From Terrabacter sp. Root181 (GTDB lineage Bacteria; Actinomycetota; Actinomycetes; Actinomycetales; Dermatophilaceae): a stretch of 64,000 bases of DNA. The notes beneath the pieces are model-generated. The model was not told the DNA's origin. It saw only the letters and a program-made list of their open reading frames with translations, and ran no database searches. A program made the position numbers and the translations under genes. How positions within the stretch are numbered: position 1 is the first letter of the stretch; each line of letters begins with the position of its first letter. This document shows, piece after piece, positions 19,521 to 28,423 of the stretch. The stretch is from positions 766,891 to 830,890 of the forward strand of contig NZ_LMHU01000001.1 of NCBI RefSeq assembly GCF_001428505.1, in the 5' to 3' direction.

Positions 19521-20216
19521 TTGAGCGTCCTGCGTCCGGCGATCACAGCGAACGACGACGACCGTCCGCTCGACGCGGCAGTGCGCATCACCTCGGCGGC
19601 CCGCCAGCTGGTGCGCTCGGAGGACCTCGAGGAGGCTCTCGCGGTGGCCGCCTCCGCGATCGGCGAGGCACTCGCCGGCGAAGCCGTCCTCCGGGTCACG
19701 GCGACCCAGCACGACCTCCTCGCCAGCGCCTCCGGCGTCGTCCCGCCCTCGGCGCTGTCGCCGGCGGTCCGGGAGGTCCTCTCCGGGCCCCTCGAGACCG
19801 GCGGGACGACGGCAGACCCCCGCGCCGGCGACGGCGCCCGCGGCATCCTCCTGGAGTCGTCCGGCATCCACGCCACGTGTCGGGCCTGGGCCGGGGTGGG
19901 TCGCAGCCCCGGTCCGGGCACGGCCCAGCGGACCCTGGCCGAGCTGCTCCTGCACTCGCTGGCACAGGCGGTGGACCGGATCGTCACGGTCGACCGCTTC
20001 CGCCAGAACGAGGCCAACCTCGAGCGGGCCGTCGAGAGCCACCGGCTCGTCGGCCAGGCGATGGGCATCCTCATCGAGCGCCACCGGATCGTGTCGGAGG
20101 AGGCCTTCCACGTGCTCCGGCGCGCGTCCCAGGACCACAACGTCAAGCTGCGCGAGGTCGCCCAGCGCGTCATCGAGACCGGCGCGGAGCCCGACGACGT
20201 CGTGGGACGGCCCTAG
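19521..20216 (+). CDS. ANTAR-domain transcription antitermination regulator with GAF-like N-terminus
   Basis: This 231-residue soluble protein has a GAF-like sensory region (about residues 15-150, VRITSAARQLVRSEDLEEAL, GIHATCRAWAGVG) and a C-terminal ANTAR three-helix domain (about 165-225, ESHRLVGQAMGILIERHRIVSEEAF, HNVKLREVAQRVIETG). ANTAR domains bind stem-loops in nascent mRNA and stop terminators forming. I start at TTG 19521 because GGAGG lies 5 nt before it; an upstream in-frame GTG (19395) has no ribosome site. The sequence aligns along its whole length with the C-terminal third of the kinase upstream (CRAW, QAVDR, ESHRL, LIERHRI in register), so the two arose by duplication. Confidence 0.85.
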   Translation: MSVLRPAITANDDDRPLDAAVRITSAARQLVRSEDLEEALAVAASAIGEALAGEAVLRVTATQHDLLASASGVVPPSALSPAVREVLSGPLETGGTTADPRAGDGARGILLESSGIHATCRAWAGVGRSPGPGTAQRTLAELLLHSLAQAVDRIVTVDRFRQNEANLERAVESHRLVGQAMGILIERHRIVSEEAFHVLRRASQDHNVKLREVAQRVIETGAEPDDVVGRP

Positions 20217-20225
20217 TCTGGGACC

Positions 20226-20483
20226 GTGAGCCCGACGGACGACGCGCCGCACCTCATTGTGCTTCCGGAGCGCGAGGCTGCCGAGGCGCTCGCCGACGAG
20301 CTCGAGGCCGAGGGGCTCCCCGACGTCCGGGTGGTGCGGGAGGCGCTCGCGGGCGAGGACGACTCCGAGGACCACGAGTGGGCCGTCTACGTGCGCACCC
20401 CCTCCGACCCGGCGTATGCCGTCCGCTTCCAGGCGCTCGCCGCGGCCCACGACGGCTGGTACGACCCCGACCCGCACGACTGA
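20226..20483 (+). CDS. Small conserved hypothetical protein
   Basis: This 85-residue acidic protein starts at GTG 9 nt after the ANTAR gene stop. It reads LIVLPEREAAEALADELEAEGLPDVRVVREAL, then WAVYVRTPSDPAY and RFQALAAAHDGWYD, a beta-alpha-beta pattern like small DUF2007- or SPOR-type domains that pair with other proteins or glycans. There is no signal peptide. It is probably co-transcribed with the ANTAR gene and the VOC gene 9 nt downstream. I do not recognise a named family with confidence. Confidence 0.7.
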   Translation: MSPTDDAPHLIVLPEREAAEALADELEAEGLPDVRVVREALAGEDDSEDHEWAVYVRTPSDPAYAVRFQALAAAHDGWYDPDPHD

Positions 20484-20492
20484 GGAGTGATG

Positions 20493-20924
20493 ATGGCGCG
20501 CGCTTTCCAGGTGACGATCGACAGCGGCGACCCCCGTGCGCTCGGGGGCTTCTGGGCTGAGGTGCTCGGCTACGTCGAGGACGCCCCGCCGCCGGGCTTC
20601 GCGACGTGGCCCGAGGCGCTCACCGCCTGGGGGCTGCCGCCCGAGCGGCACAACGACGCGTACGCCGTCGTCGACCCCGACGGCGCCGGGCCGCGGGTCT
20701 TCCTGCAGAAGGTGCCGGAGGGCAAGACGGCCAAGAACCGGCTGCACCTCGACGTCCGTGTCAGCGGCGTTCCCGGTCCGGCCGAGGGCAAGGGCGAGCT
20801 GCTGCAGGCCGAGTCCGACCGTCTGGTCGCGCTCGGGGCCACCGTCGTCCGCGAGACGGTCACCGAGATGGACCACTACATCGTCATGCAGGACCCGGAG
20901 GGCAACGAGTTCTGCCTGACCTGA
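20493..20924 (+). CDS. VOC / glyoxalase-like domain protein
   Basis: This 143-residue protein belongs to the vicinal-oxygen-chelate superfamily, of the type seen as small glyoxalase-like proteins in actinobacteria. It reads AFQVTIDSGDPRALGGFWAEVLGY, then VVDPDGAGPRVFLQKVPE, KNRLHLDVRV and HYIVMQDPEGNEFCL, the last being the paired beta-alpha-beta-beta-beta signature with its Glu metal ligand. Three start codons lie in tandem (GTG 20487, ATG 20490, ATG 20493). The AGGAG at 20483-20487 favours 20493, with a 5-nt spacer. Substrate unknown. Confidence 0.85.
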   Translation: MARAFQVTIDSGDPRALGGFWAEVLGYVEDAPPPGFATWPEALTAWGLPPERHNDAYAVVDPDGAGPRVFLQKVPEGKTAKNRLHLDVRVSGVPGPAEGKGELLQAESDRLVALGATVVRETVTEMDHYIVMQDPEGNEFCLT

Positions 20925-20953
20925 GGGCCCGGTCACCTTCTGGTTCCGCAGGA

Positions 20954-20976
20954 AGTTGAGTGGAATAGACTCAACT
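20954..20976 (+). promoter_or_regulatory. HAIR operator (HspR site) upstream of clpB
   Basis: AGTTGAGT-N7-ACTCAACT is a perfect inverted repeat with the HAIR spacing of 7 nt. It differs from the CTTGAGT/ACTCAAG consensus only at the outermost base of each arm. It lies 48 nt before the clpB ATG, in the promoter region, so HspR bound here would block RNA polymerase. It is a better match than the box before dnaK. Confidence 0.85.
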
Positions 20977-21023
20977 CCGCGCCAGTTGATCCCAGTGAAC
21001 CGATCCCCGCACCAGGAGTACGC

Positions 21024-23585
21024 ATGGACCTACAGCTGACCAACAAGGCTCAGGAGGCCTTCGCCCAGGCCGCGACCACCGCGACGGGCAAGCACCACCC
21101 GAACATCGAGCCGGCACACCTGCTGCTCGCGTTGGCAGCCCAGAGCGGCACGACCACCCCGGCCCTGCTCACCGCCGGGGGGTCCAGCGTCGCCGCCGCG
21201 ACCGCCACCGCCGAGCGCGCCATGGCCTCGATGCCGCAGGTCACCGGCGGCACCCAGCAGCCGCAGCTCTCGCCCACGGCCGCCCGCGCCATCTCGCAGG
21301 CGCAGCAGTACATGACGGCGATGGGCGACTCGTACGTCTCGACCGACCACCTGCTCCTCGCCCTCGCGCGCACGGGTCAGCTCGGCCTCGACGCCGACGC
21401 CGTCGAGGCCGCGATCCCCGAGCTGCGCGGTGGGCGCCCCGTCACCTCCGACAACCCCGAGGGCACCTTCGAGGCGCTGTCGAAGTACGGCACCGACCTC
21501 ACCGCCCGCGCGCGCGAGGGCAAGCTCGACCCCGTCATCGGGCGTGACGCCGAGATCCGTCGCGTCGTGCAGGTGCTCTCCCGGCGCACGAAGAACAACC
21601 CCGTGCTCATCGGCGAGCCCGGCGTCGGCAAGACCGCCGTCGTCGAGGGCCTGGCCCAGCGCATCGTCGAGGGCGACGTGCCCGAGAGCCTGCGCGACAA
21701 GACCCTCTACTCCCTCGACCTCGGCTCGATGATCGCCGGGGCGAAGTACCGCGGCGAGTTCGAGGAGCGGCTCAAGGCCGTCCTCGAGGAGATCAAGGGC
21801 AGCGACGGCCAGATCGTCACCTTCATCGACGAGATCCACACCGTCGTCGGCGCGGGCGCCGGCGGCGAGGGTGCCATGGATGCCGGCAACATGCTCAAGC
21901 CCATGCTCGCCCGCGGCGAGCTGCGCCTCGTCGGCGCGACGACGCTCGACGAGTACCGCAAGCACATCGAGAAGGACGCCGCGCTCGAGCGTCGCTTCCA
22001 GCAGGTCTTCGTCGGCGAGCCGTCGGTCGAGGACACCATCGCCATCCTGCGCGGGCTCAAGGAGCGCTACGAGGGGCACCACAAGGTGACGATCGCCGAC
22101 TCGGCCCTCGTCGCCGCGGCCAGCCTGTCCGACCGCTACATCAGCGGCCGCCAGCTGCCCGACAAGGCCATCGACCTCATCGACGAGGCAGCCTCGCGAC
22201 TGCGCATGGAGATCGACTCGAGCCCCGTCGAGATCGACGAGCTGCGCCGCGCCGTCGACCGGCTCAAGATGGAGGAGTTCGCCCTCGAGCAGGAGAGCGA
22301 CGCGGCGAGCAAGGACCGGCTCGAGCGCCTGCGCAAGGACCTCGCCGACCGCTCCGAGGAGCTCGCGGCACTCAACGCCCGCTGGGAGGCCGAGAAGTCC
22401 GGCCTCAACGCCGTCGGCGACCTCAAGGCCCGCATCGACGACCTGCGCACGCAGGCCGACCGGCTCCAGCGCGAGGGCGACCTCGGCGCTGCCTCCAAGA
22501 TCCTCTACGGCGACATCCCGACGCTCGAGAAGGAGCTCGCGACCGCCCAGGAGCGCGAGGCCGCGGCCGCGCCCGGCGACGACGAGCCGATGGTCAAGGA
22601 GGAGGTCGGCGCCGACGACATCGCCGACGTCATCTCCGCCTGGACCGGCATCCCCGCAGGCCGGCTCATGGAGGGCGAGTCCGAGAAGCTGCTGCACATG
22701 GAGCAGCACATCGGCGCCCGCCTCGTGGGCCAGGCCGACGCGGTGCGTGCGGTGTCCGACGCGGTGCGCCGCACGCGCGCCGGGGTCTCGGACCCCGACC
22801 GGCCCACCGGCAGCTTCCTCTTCCTCGGCCCGACCGGTGTCGGCAAGACCGAGCTCGCCAAGAGCCTCGCCGACTTCCTCTTCGACGACGAGCGGGCCAT
22901 GGTCCGCATCGACATGTCGGAGTACTCCGAGCGGCACTCCGTGGCGCGCCTCATCGGGGCGCCCCCGGGCTACGTCGGCTACGAGGAGGGCGGCCAGCTC
23001 ACCGAGGCCGTCCGTCGCCGGCCCTACTCCGTGATCCTGCTCGACGAGGTCGAGAAGGCCCACCCCGAGACGTTCGACATCCTGCTCCAGGTGCTCGACG
23101 ACGGCAGACTGACCGACGGCCAGGGCCGCACCGTCGACTTCCGCAACGTCATCCTCGTGCTCACGTCCAACCTCGGGTCGCAGTACCTCACCGACCCGAC
23201 GCTGAGCCCCGAGGCGCGGCACGAGTCGGTCATGGGTGTCGTGCGCTCGGCGTTCAAGCCCGAGTTCCTCAACCGCCTCGACGAGGTCGTCGTCTTCGAC
23301 GCCCTGAGCCGCGACGACCTCGCCCACATCGTCGACCTGCAGGTGCGGGCCTTCGCCGAGCGGCTCTCCGACCGGCGCATCACCCTCGAGGTCACCGACG
23401 GGGCTCGCCAGTGGCTCGCCGCGCGCGGCTACGACCCGGCCTACGGCGCCCGCCCGTTGCGCCGCCTCGTGCAGCGCGAGATCGGCGACCGGCTCGCCCG
23501 CGGCCTGCTCTCGGGCGAGGTCCGCGACGGGTCGACGGTCGCGGTGGGCGTCGCCCCCGACGGGGAGACGCTCGTCCTGTCCTGA
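21024..23585 (+). CDS. clpB: ATP-dependent disaggregase ClpB (Hsp100)
   Basis: This 853-residue AAA+ hexameric disaggregase pulls polypeptides out of aggregates together with DnaK. Features in order: a Clp N domain (residues 1-145, two repeats around HLLLALA), the first AAA+ module with Walker A GEPGVGKT and Walker [12 protein letters not shown], the coiled-coil middle domain (about 400-525, [24 protein letters not shown]), and the second AAA+ module with [20 protein letters not shown] pore loop and [12 protein letters not shown]. The length is normal for ClpB. The middle domain distinguishes it from ClpC and ClpA. HspR control is shown by the HAIR box 48 nt upstream. Confidence 0.98.
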   Translation: MDLQLTNKAQEAFAQAATTATGKHHPNIEPAHLLLALAAQSGTTTPALLTAGGSSVAAATATAERAMASMPQVTGGTQQPQLSPTAARAISQAQQYMTAMGDSYVSTDHLLLALARTGQLGLDADAVEAAIPELRGGRPVTSDNPEGTFEALSKYGTDLTARAREGKLDPVIGRDAEIRRVVQVLSRRTKNNPVLIGEPGVGKTAVVEGLAQRIVEGDVPESLRDKTLYSLDLGSMIAGAKYRGEFEERLKAVLEEIKGSDGQIVTFIDEIHTVVGAGAGGEGAMDAGNMLKPMLARGELRLVGATTLDEYRKHIEKDAALERRFQQVFVGEPSVEDTIAILRGLKERYEGHHKVTIADSALVAAASLSDRYISGRQLPDKAIDLIDEAASRLRMEIDSSPVEIDELRRAVDRLKMEEFALEQESDAASKDRLERLRKDLADRSEELAALNARWEAEKSGLNAVGDLKARIDDLRTQADRLQREGDLGAASKILYGDIPTLEKELATAQEREAAAAPGDDEPMVKEEVGADDIADVISAWTGIPAGRLMEGESEKLLHMEQHIGARLVGQADAVRAVSDAVRRTRAGVSDPDRPTGSFLFLGPTGVGKTELAKSLADFLFDDERAMVRIDMSEYSERHSVARLIGAPPGYVGYEEGGQLTEAVRRRPYSVILLDEVEKAHPETFDILLQVLDDGRLTDGQGRTVDFRNVILVLTSNLGSQYLTDPTLSPEARHESVMGVVRSAFKPEFLNRLDEVVVFDALSRDDLAHIVDLQVRAFAERLSDRRITLEVTDGARQWLAARGYDPAYGARPLRRLVQREIGDRLARGLLSGEVRDGSTVAVGVAPDGETLVLS

Positions 23586-23608
23586 CCGTCCGGGTGCCGC
23601 CCCACGGC

Positions 23609-24205
23609 TCAGCGGGTGAAGAGCTCCGCGTCCCAGCCGAACTCGCGGGCGGCCGTGACGTTGTCGTCACGGTCGTCGGTGAACCAGACGTCGTGACGGG
23701 CCACCGCGCGCCCGAGGTCAGCCTCGATCGCGCGGTGCGCGGCGGCATACGCCAGGGGGTCCGGCTTGGCTACGCCGAAGTCGGCGCTGTTGAGCAGGCC
23801 GTCGAAGAGCCGGGTGATCCCGAGCAGCTCCATCTCCTGCGGCACGTAGTCGGTGCCGTTGGTGAAGACGTAGGTGCGGTGGCCGCCCGAGCGCAGGACC
23901 TCGAGGCGCTCGACGGTCTCGTCGATCACCGTGCCGCGGTGCTCGCGCCAGGCCGCCATGTGCTCGCGCACCCGCGCCGGCTCGGGGACGACCTCCTCGA
24001 GCGCGGCGCAGATGGCGGCATACCAGTCGTCGAAGCTGCGCCGGCCGGTGATGGTCGGCAGGAGCAGCTCGCTGCGGAACGCCGTCGCCGCGACGTGCCC
24101 CGCGGGCAGCCCGAGGGCTGCCTCGATCGCGGGGTTCGCGTCACCCGGGGCGAAGTCCCGGACGACGCCGTCGAGGTCGAAGACGTATGCCGTGTGGTCC
24201 CTCAC
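23609..24205 (-). CDS. HAD-superfamily hydrolase
   Basis: This 198-residue HAD phosphatase has motif I YVFDLDGVVRDF, motif II TYVFTNGTD, the Lys motif in FGVAKPDPLAYAAA, and motif IV VWFTDDRDDNVTAAREFGW. The small helical cap (GLPAGHVAATAF to VRE) places it with subfamily IA beta-PGM/epoxide-hydrolase N-terminal-like enzymes. The GTG start overlaps the stop of the upstream coiled-coil membrane protein (GTGA), so the two are translationally coupled. The substrate is unknown. The gene faces clpB with a 23-nt gap. Three copies of the GTATGCCG octamer (either strand) fall in it. Confidence 0.87.
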   Translation of the reverse strand: MRDHTAYVFDLDGVVRDFAPGDANPAIEAALGLPAGHVAATAFRSELLLPTITGRRSFDDWYAAICAALEEVVPEPARVREHMAAWREHRGTVIDETVERLEVLRSGGHRTYVFTNGTDYVPQEMELLGITRLFDGLLNSADFGVAKPDPLAYAAAHRAIEADLGRAVARHDVWFTDDRDDNVTAAREFGWDAELFTR

Positions 24206-24870
24206 ACCGTCGAGTCGCGCTGCTCGCGCTCGTCGGCGGTGGACTCGTCGGCGGTGGACTCGCCGGGCGTGGCGTCGGTCTGGTCGAGCGCGTCGCTGCG
24301 GTCGGCACGGCGGCCGGTCCGCGTCTCGGCGGGTCGCTCGACACTGCCGGCGGAACGCGGCTCGTCGGTCCACGACGCGGTGCCCTCGTTGACGTTGCCC
24401 TCGGCGCGGCCGGTCACGACGTCGGCCACCGACGGACTCTCGCGCTCGCGCCACTCGGCCTCGCGGCGCGACAGCTCCGCCTCGCGGGTGTCGAGGCCCT
24501 CGTGGCGGGCCGACAGCTCGCTCTCGCGGCGGCGCAGGTCCTCGTCACGCAGGCCGGCCTCCTGGATGCGGCGCTCGTGGTCGAGGCGCGCGGCCTCGGC
24601 GCTCTCCTCGACCTCGGTGAGCCGGGTCGTCTCCTTGTCCTGGCGACGCAGGCGGGCACGGCGACGGGCCGCGGCCGAGACCAAGGCCCAGCCGAGCGCG
24701 AAGAGCAGCACCGCGACGGCGCCGTAGACGACGAGCTCGAGCGGCGTCGCGTTGCGGGTGAAGCCGAAAGCCGCGACGGCAACCGTCCCGGACGCGGCAT
24801 GGGTCGCCAGGTAGGCGACGACGCCGGCTCCGACGCCGACCAGCAGCAGGATGACTCCGAGCAGGGCCAT
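24202..24870 (-). CDS. Two-TM membrane protein with long charged coiled coil
   Basis: This 222-residue protein has TM1 at residues about 4-20 (LLGVILLLVGVGAGVVAYLA) and TM2 at about 45-64 (LVVYGAVAVLLFALGWALV). A strongly charged coiled coil of about 80 residues follows (RLTEVEESAEAARLDHERR to SRREAEWRERE), then an acidic, Thr/Ser-rich tail with a tandem ESTAD repeat encoded by a duplicated 15-mer. The layout resembles LapA-type membrane scaffolds. I start at MALLGV because AAGGAG lies 9 nt upstream; the in-frame MKEHEP start 18 nt earlier has no ribosome site. It is coupled to the HAD gene downstream. Function unknown. Confidence 0.75.
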   Translation of the reverse strand: MALLGVILLLVGVGAGVVAYLATHAASGTVAVAAFGFTRNATPLELVVYGAVAVLLFALGWALVSAAARRRARLRRQDKETTRLTEVEESAEAARLDHERRIQEAGLRDEDLRRRESELSARHEGLDTREAELSRREAEWRERESPSVADVVTGRAEGNVNEGTASWTDEPRSAGSVERPAETRTGRRADRSDALDQTDATPGESTADESTADEREQRDSTV

Positions 24871-24990
24871 GGGTTCGTGCTCCTTCATCTGGTGGCGGGG
24901 TTGTCCCGCCGTGATCGTCCCCGACCCTAGCCATACCCACATTCCCGTGGCGGACCGAAGCCGTCGCCCTCCTCAGTTAGCCTGACCCCC

Positions 24991-25701
24991 ATGCGCATCA
25001 CCGGAAAGCTCGCCGCTGCTGCCCTCTCGGCGCTGTGCGTCGTCGGGGTGGCCTCCTGCTCGAGCGACCCGGAGGCGACGACGCCGAGCGCCTCGCAGCT
25101 CTCGCCGGCGCAGCAGCTCGCGGCCGCCAAGGCCAAGGTCGACGCCGCAGCGTCCGTGCACCTGAAGCTCGCGAGCAGCAACGTCCCGGAGGGCTCGAGC
25201 GGTGTCGTGTCGGCCGACGGCTGGGGCAAGCACCCGCCGGCGTTCAAGGGCACCTTCAAGGTGGCGCTCAACGGTGTGCAGGCCGATGCCGAGATCACCT
25301 CGCTCGACGGTGAGGTCTACGCCAAGCTCCCGCTCATCCCGGGCACCAACAAGATCGACCCCAAGACCTTCGGCCTGCCCGACCCGGCCGTGCTCTTCTC
25401 ACCCGACAAGGGTCTGACGACGCTCCTCACCGCGACGACGTCCCCGGTCGCCGGCGAGAAGGTGCGACAGGGCTCCGAGGTGCTCTCGACGATCACGGGC
25501 ACCGTGCCGGGCAAGGCCGTCACCGACCTCTTCCTCATCGGCGACAGCAACGGCACCTACCAGGTGACCTACGGCCTCACCGACTCCGGGGAGCTGCGCC
25601 AGGTCGTCATCACGGGGCCGTTCTTCGGCGCCGGCACGACGTCGACCTACACCCTGACGCTCGACCAGTACGGCCAGCCCGTCACGATCACCAAGCCCTG
25701 A
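24991..25701 (+). CDS. LppX/LprAFG-family lipoprotein (LprG-like)
   Basis: This 236-residue exported lipoprotein starts MRITGKLAAAALSALC, and VGVASCSS is the lipobox with the lipidated Cys. The mature part is a half-barrel of the LppX_LprAFG family: AAAKAKVDAAASVHLKL, FKGTFKVALNGVQADAEI, VYAKLPLIPGTNKIDPKTFGLPDPAVLF, LRQVVITGPFF, YTLTLDQYGQPVTI. In Mycobacterium tuberculosis LprG carries triacylated glycolipids and triacylglycerol across the cell envelope, working with the MFS exporter P55 encoded next to it. The same gene pair is seen here, with the transporter starting 7 nt downstream. Confidence 0.88.
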   Translation: MRITGKLAAAALSALCVVGVASCSSDPEATTPSASQLSPAQQLAAAKAKVDAAASVHLKLASSNVPEGSSGVVSADGWGKHPPAFKGTFKVALNGVQADAEITSLDGEVYAKLPLIPGTNKIDPKTFGLPDPAVLFSPDKGLTTLLTATTSPVAGEKVRQGSEVLSTITGTVPGKAVTDLFLIGDSNGTYQVTYGLTDSGELRQVVITGPFFGAGTTSTYTLTLDQYGQPVTITKP

Positions 25702-25708
25702 CGCGCCG

Positions 25709-27478
25709 GTGACGTCACCCGCCTCGCCCACGACCGCGCCGCAGCCGGGGCCGGCCGACGGCAGGCACCGCCTCGCGCTGCTCTCGGCGGCGTCGGCTGC
25801 GGTCGCCCTGGCCGCCGCCGACACGTACGTCGTCGTTCTCGCGCTCACCGACATGATGGCCGGGGTCGGCATCGGCATCGACGCCCTCCAGCGGGCGACG
25901 CCGATCATCTCCGGCTTCCTCCTCGGCTACATCGCGGTGCTTCCCCTCATCGGCCGCCTGTCCGACCTGCTCGACCGCCGGCGCATCCTGCTCGGCTGCC
26001 TCCTCGTCTTCGTCGTCGGCTCGGCCGTCACGGCGCTCGCCGTCGAGATGCCGGTGCTCGTCACCGGTCGGGTGCTCCAGGGCATCGGCGGTGGCGGACT
26101 CGTCCCGGCGACCCTCGCCCTCGTCGCCGACCTGTGGCCACCGCATCGCCGGGGCACCCCCCTCGGGGTCGTCGGCGCCGTCCAGGAGCTCGGCTCGGTG
26201 CTCGGCCCGGTCCTCGGTGCGATCGTCCTCGCGTGGTCGGGATGGCGGGCGATCTTCTGGCTCAACGTCGCTGCCGCCCTTGTGCTGTACGCCGTCATCC
26301 ACCTCCTCGGTGGCCGCTCGGGGACGTTGGCCCCGAGTGCGGTCCCCGACCCGGCGCGTCCACGGCGCCGAAGGGTCCTGTCGGTGCTCGCCGGAGTGCT
26401 CCTGGTGCTCGGCCTCGGCGTCACCGGCCTCGCGCTCGCGGACCCCGAGTCGCTCGTCACCGACGTCGCGCTCGGGGAGCCCTTCGTCCCCTTCGCCGGC
26501 ACCTCGCGGGTGCTGACGCCGATCGGGGTCGTGGGTCTCGGCCTGCTCGTCGTCGTCGCGGTGCTCACCGCGCCCCGCTGGTGGCCCGTGCTCCGACGGG
26601 CCGACCTCGTCGGTGCCCTGCTCGTCGCCGTCGCACTCGGCAGCCTCGTGCTGACCTTCGCCTCGTCCGACCCGGAGAAGGAGGTCGTCGGTCCGCTCGG
26701 CTACAGCCTGCTGCCGGTCGGCGCCCTCGCCCTCGTGGCGCTCGCGTGGTGGCACCGGCACGCCGCCGACCCGCTCATCCCACGTGGGGTCGTCGGGGCG
26801 CGCGGCCTGCGCTCCCTCGTCGTCAGCCTCCTCGTCGGCGCGGCGCTCGTCGCGGTCGTCGTCGACGTGCCCCTCCTGGCCCGCCTCACCGACACCTACG
26901 ACGAGACCGGCGCCGCGCTCGTCCTCGTCCGGTTCCTCCTCGCCGTGCCCGTGGGGGCCCTGCTCGGTGGGTGGTCGCTGCGCCGCCTCGGAGACGGTGC
27001 GGTCGCCGGGACGGGCCTGCTCCTCGGCGGGGTCGGCCTCGTCGTCATGTCCCGCTGGACCCTCGACTCGGTGAGCGACACCGTGCCGGCCACCGCCGTC
27101 CTGGTCGTCGTCGGCCTCGGCATGGGCCTCGCGCTGGCGCCGGTCAACAATGCGGCGCTCGCCGACTCACCGGCCGACGCCCACGGTGTCGCGAGCTCCC
27201 TCGTCGTCGTGGCCCGGATGGTCGGCATGGTCGTCGGGCTCGCGCTGCTCACCTCGATCGGCCTGAGCCGCTACTTCGACGCGGTGCGTCGGCTGCCCGA
27301 CCAGCTCGACACCGACGCCCTCATCGGGGCCGGCGTCGTCCAGGTCCAGACGGTCTTCCTCGGTGGCGCGATCGCCGCCCTGCTCGGGGCCGCGGTCGCC
27401 TTCACCCTCGGTGTGCGCGGCCGCGCCGGCGCGAGCGAGCCGGCGGACGCCGACGCCCCCCGCTTCGTCGCCCTCTGA
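25709..27478 (+). CDS. MFS transporter, P55 (Rv1410c)-like, paired with LprG
   Basis: This 589-residue 14-helix major facilitator has TM1 ALLSAASAAVALAAADTYVVV, motif A-like GRLSDLLDRRRILLG after TM2, and GRVLQGIGGGGLVPATLAL in TM4. VGAVQELGSVLGPVLGAIV is a motif C-type antiporter signature in TM5. A GTG start lies 7 nt after the lprG stop. P55 exports lipids handed over by LprG in mycobacteria and affects drug tolerance; the conserved pair suggests the same job here, although the lipid would differ because no mycolate genes are visible. A hairpin follows the gene. Confidence 0.85.
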   Translation: MTSPASPTTAPQPGPADGRHRLALLSAASAAVALAAADTYVVVLALTDMMAGVGIGIDALQRATPIISGFLLGYIAVLPLIGRLSDLLDRRRILLGCLLVFVVGSAVTALAVEMPVLVTGRVLQGIGGGGLVPATLALVADLWPPHRRGTPLGVVGAVQELGSVLGPVLGAIVLAWSGWRAIFWLNVAAALVLYAVIHLLGGRSGTLAPSAVPDPARPRRRRVLSVLAGVLLVLGLGVTGLALADPESLVTDVALGEPFVPFAGTSRVLTPIGVVGLGLLVVVAVLTAPRWWPVLRRADLVGALLVAVALGSLVLTFASSDPEKEVVGPLGYSLLPVGALALVALAWWHRHAADPLIPRGVVGARGLRSLVVSLLVGAALVAVVVDVPLLARLTDTYDETGAALVLVRFLLAVPVGALLGGWSLRRLGDGAVAGTGLLLGGVGLVVMSRWTLDSVSDTVPATAVLVVVGLGMGLALAPVNNAALADSPADAHGVASSLVVVARMVGMVVGLALLTSIGLSRYFDAVRRLPDQLDTDALIGAGVVQVQTVFLGGAIAALLGAAVAFTLGVRGRAGASEPADADAPRFVAL

Positions 27479-27482
27479 GACA

Positions 27483-27522
27483 TCCGGCAGACCCGGCAGA
27501 CCCGGCCGGCTGGGCCTGCCGG
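27483..27522. terminator. Terminator-like hairpin between convergent genes
   Basis: CCGGCAGACCC can pair with GGGCCTGCCGG across a short loop (one A/C mismatch) in the 54-nt gap between the P55-like gene and the convergent hydrolase. An extra upstream copy of CCGGCAG makes alternative pairing possible. It is called a bidirectional terminator on position. Confidence 0.45.
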
Positions 27523-27532
27523 AGCCGGGGCC

Positions 27533-28423
27533 TCACACCGAGACGGGGCGGGCGCGCAGCTCGGCGAGCAGGCCGCGTACCTCGTCGGCGACGACGTCGG
27601 TCGCCTCCCACGGCAGCATGTGACCGGCCCGCGGCATGTCGACGAACGTCGCGTGCGGCAGGGCGACGCGCATCGCGCGTGCCCGCGTCACCGGCATGAG
27701 CGGGTCGAGCCGGCCCGCGACGATGGCGACCCGCACGCGTTCGAGGGCGGGGAAGCCGCCGCGCTGGTCGACGGTCAGGAGAGCCCCGTAGAACGCGGCG
27801 AACGTCGTCAGCTTCGTCGACGCCACCTGGTCGCAGGCGGTCTCGACGTCGGCGGGGTCGGCGTCCTCGCCGAAGAGCCCGCGGACGAGCGCGCGGATCC
27901 GGCCGTTCCCGCCGGGTGGCAGCGGCATGCCGCGGGCCGCCAGGCGCATGACGGCGGCCTCCCCGGTGCGCTCGCCGAGGGCGACGTGGGAGGAGGCGGT
28001 GGCGACGAGGAGCGCCGCCTGGACGCGCGAGCCGAAGAGCTCGGGACGCTGCTCGGCCAGCGCCAGGACCGTCATGCCGCCCATCGAGTGACCTGCGAGC
28101 AGGACGGGGGAGGTCGGCGGCACGACGGCGCGCAGCACGACGTCGAGGTCGCGCCCGGTGAGCGACACCGACATCGACGCGAGCTCGGTCCGGCGCAGCC
28201 CGATCGTCGAGCGCCCGTGCCCGCGCTGGTCCCACAGCACGATTCGGACCGGCTCGTCGGCGAGCTCGTCGACGACCGGCAGCCAGCTCTCGTGGTTGAC
28301 GGCCCAGCCGTGCGCGAGCACGAGCGTGGGCGCCTCCGGCGGCAGGTCGGGCTCCGCGTACGTGTGGACGGACAGGATGGCGCCGTCGGGGGTGACGATG
28401 CCGCGGCGGTCGTGGCGCTTCAC
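27533..28423 (-). CDS. Alpha/beta hydrolase
   Basis: This 296-residue cytoplasmic hydrolase has LVLAHGWAVNHESWLPVV (oxyanion loop), LWDQRGHGRS, the nucleophile elbow AGHSMGGMTVLALAE with Ser, VAIVAGRLDPLMPV with the Asp, and PRAGHMLPWEATD with the His. The catalytic triad is therefore complete. The GTG start overlaps the stop of the exonuclease III gene (GTGA), so it is translated from the same message. The neighbour gives no metabolic clue; esterase or lactonase activity is possible. Confidence 0.85.
   Translation of the reverse strand: MKRHDRRGIVTPDGAILSVHTYAEPDLPPEAPTLVLAHGWAVNHESWLPVVDELADEPVRIVLWDQRGHGRSTIGLRRTELASMSVSLTGRDLDVVLRAVVPPTSPVLLAGHSMGGMTVLALAEQRPELFGSRVQAALLVATASSHVALGERTGEAAVMRLAARGMPLPPGGNGRIRALVRGLFGEDADPADVETACDQVASTKLTTFAAFYGALLTVDQRGGFPALERVRVAIVAGRLDPLMPVTRARAMRVALPHATFVDMPRAGHMLPWEATDVVADEVRGLLAELRARPVSV

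Noticed and set aside
17961-20936. 991-codon open frame on the minus strand across the ANTAR region
   Set aside because: It is the mirror of the kinase, ANTAR and VOC genes. Composition is Leu/Val/Arg/Asp-biased without domains or a ribosome site.
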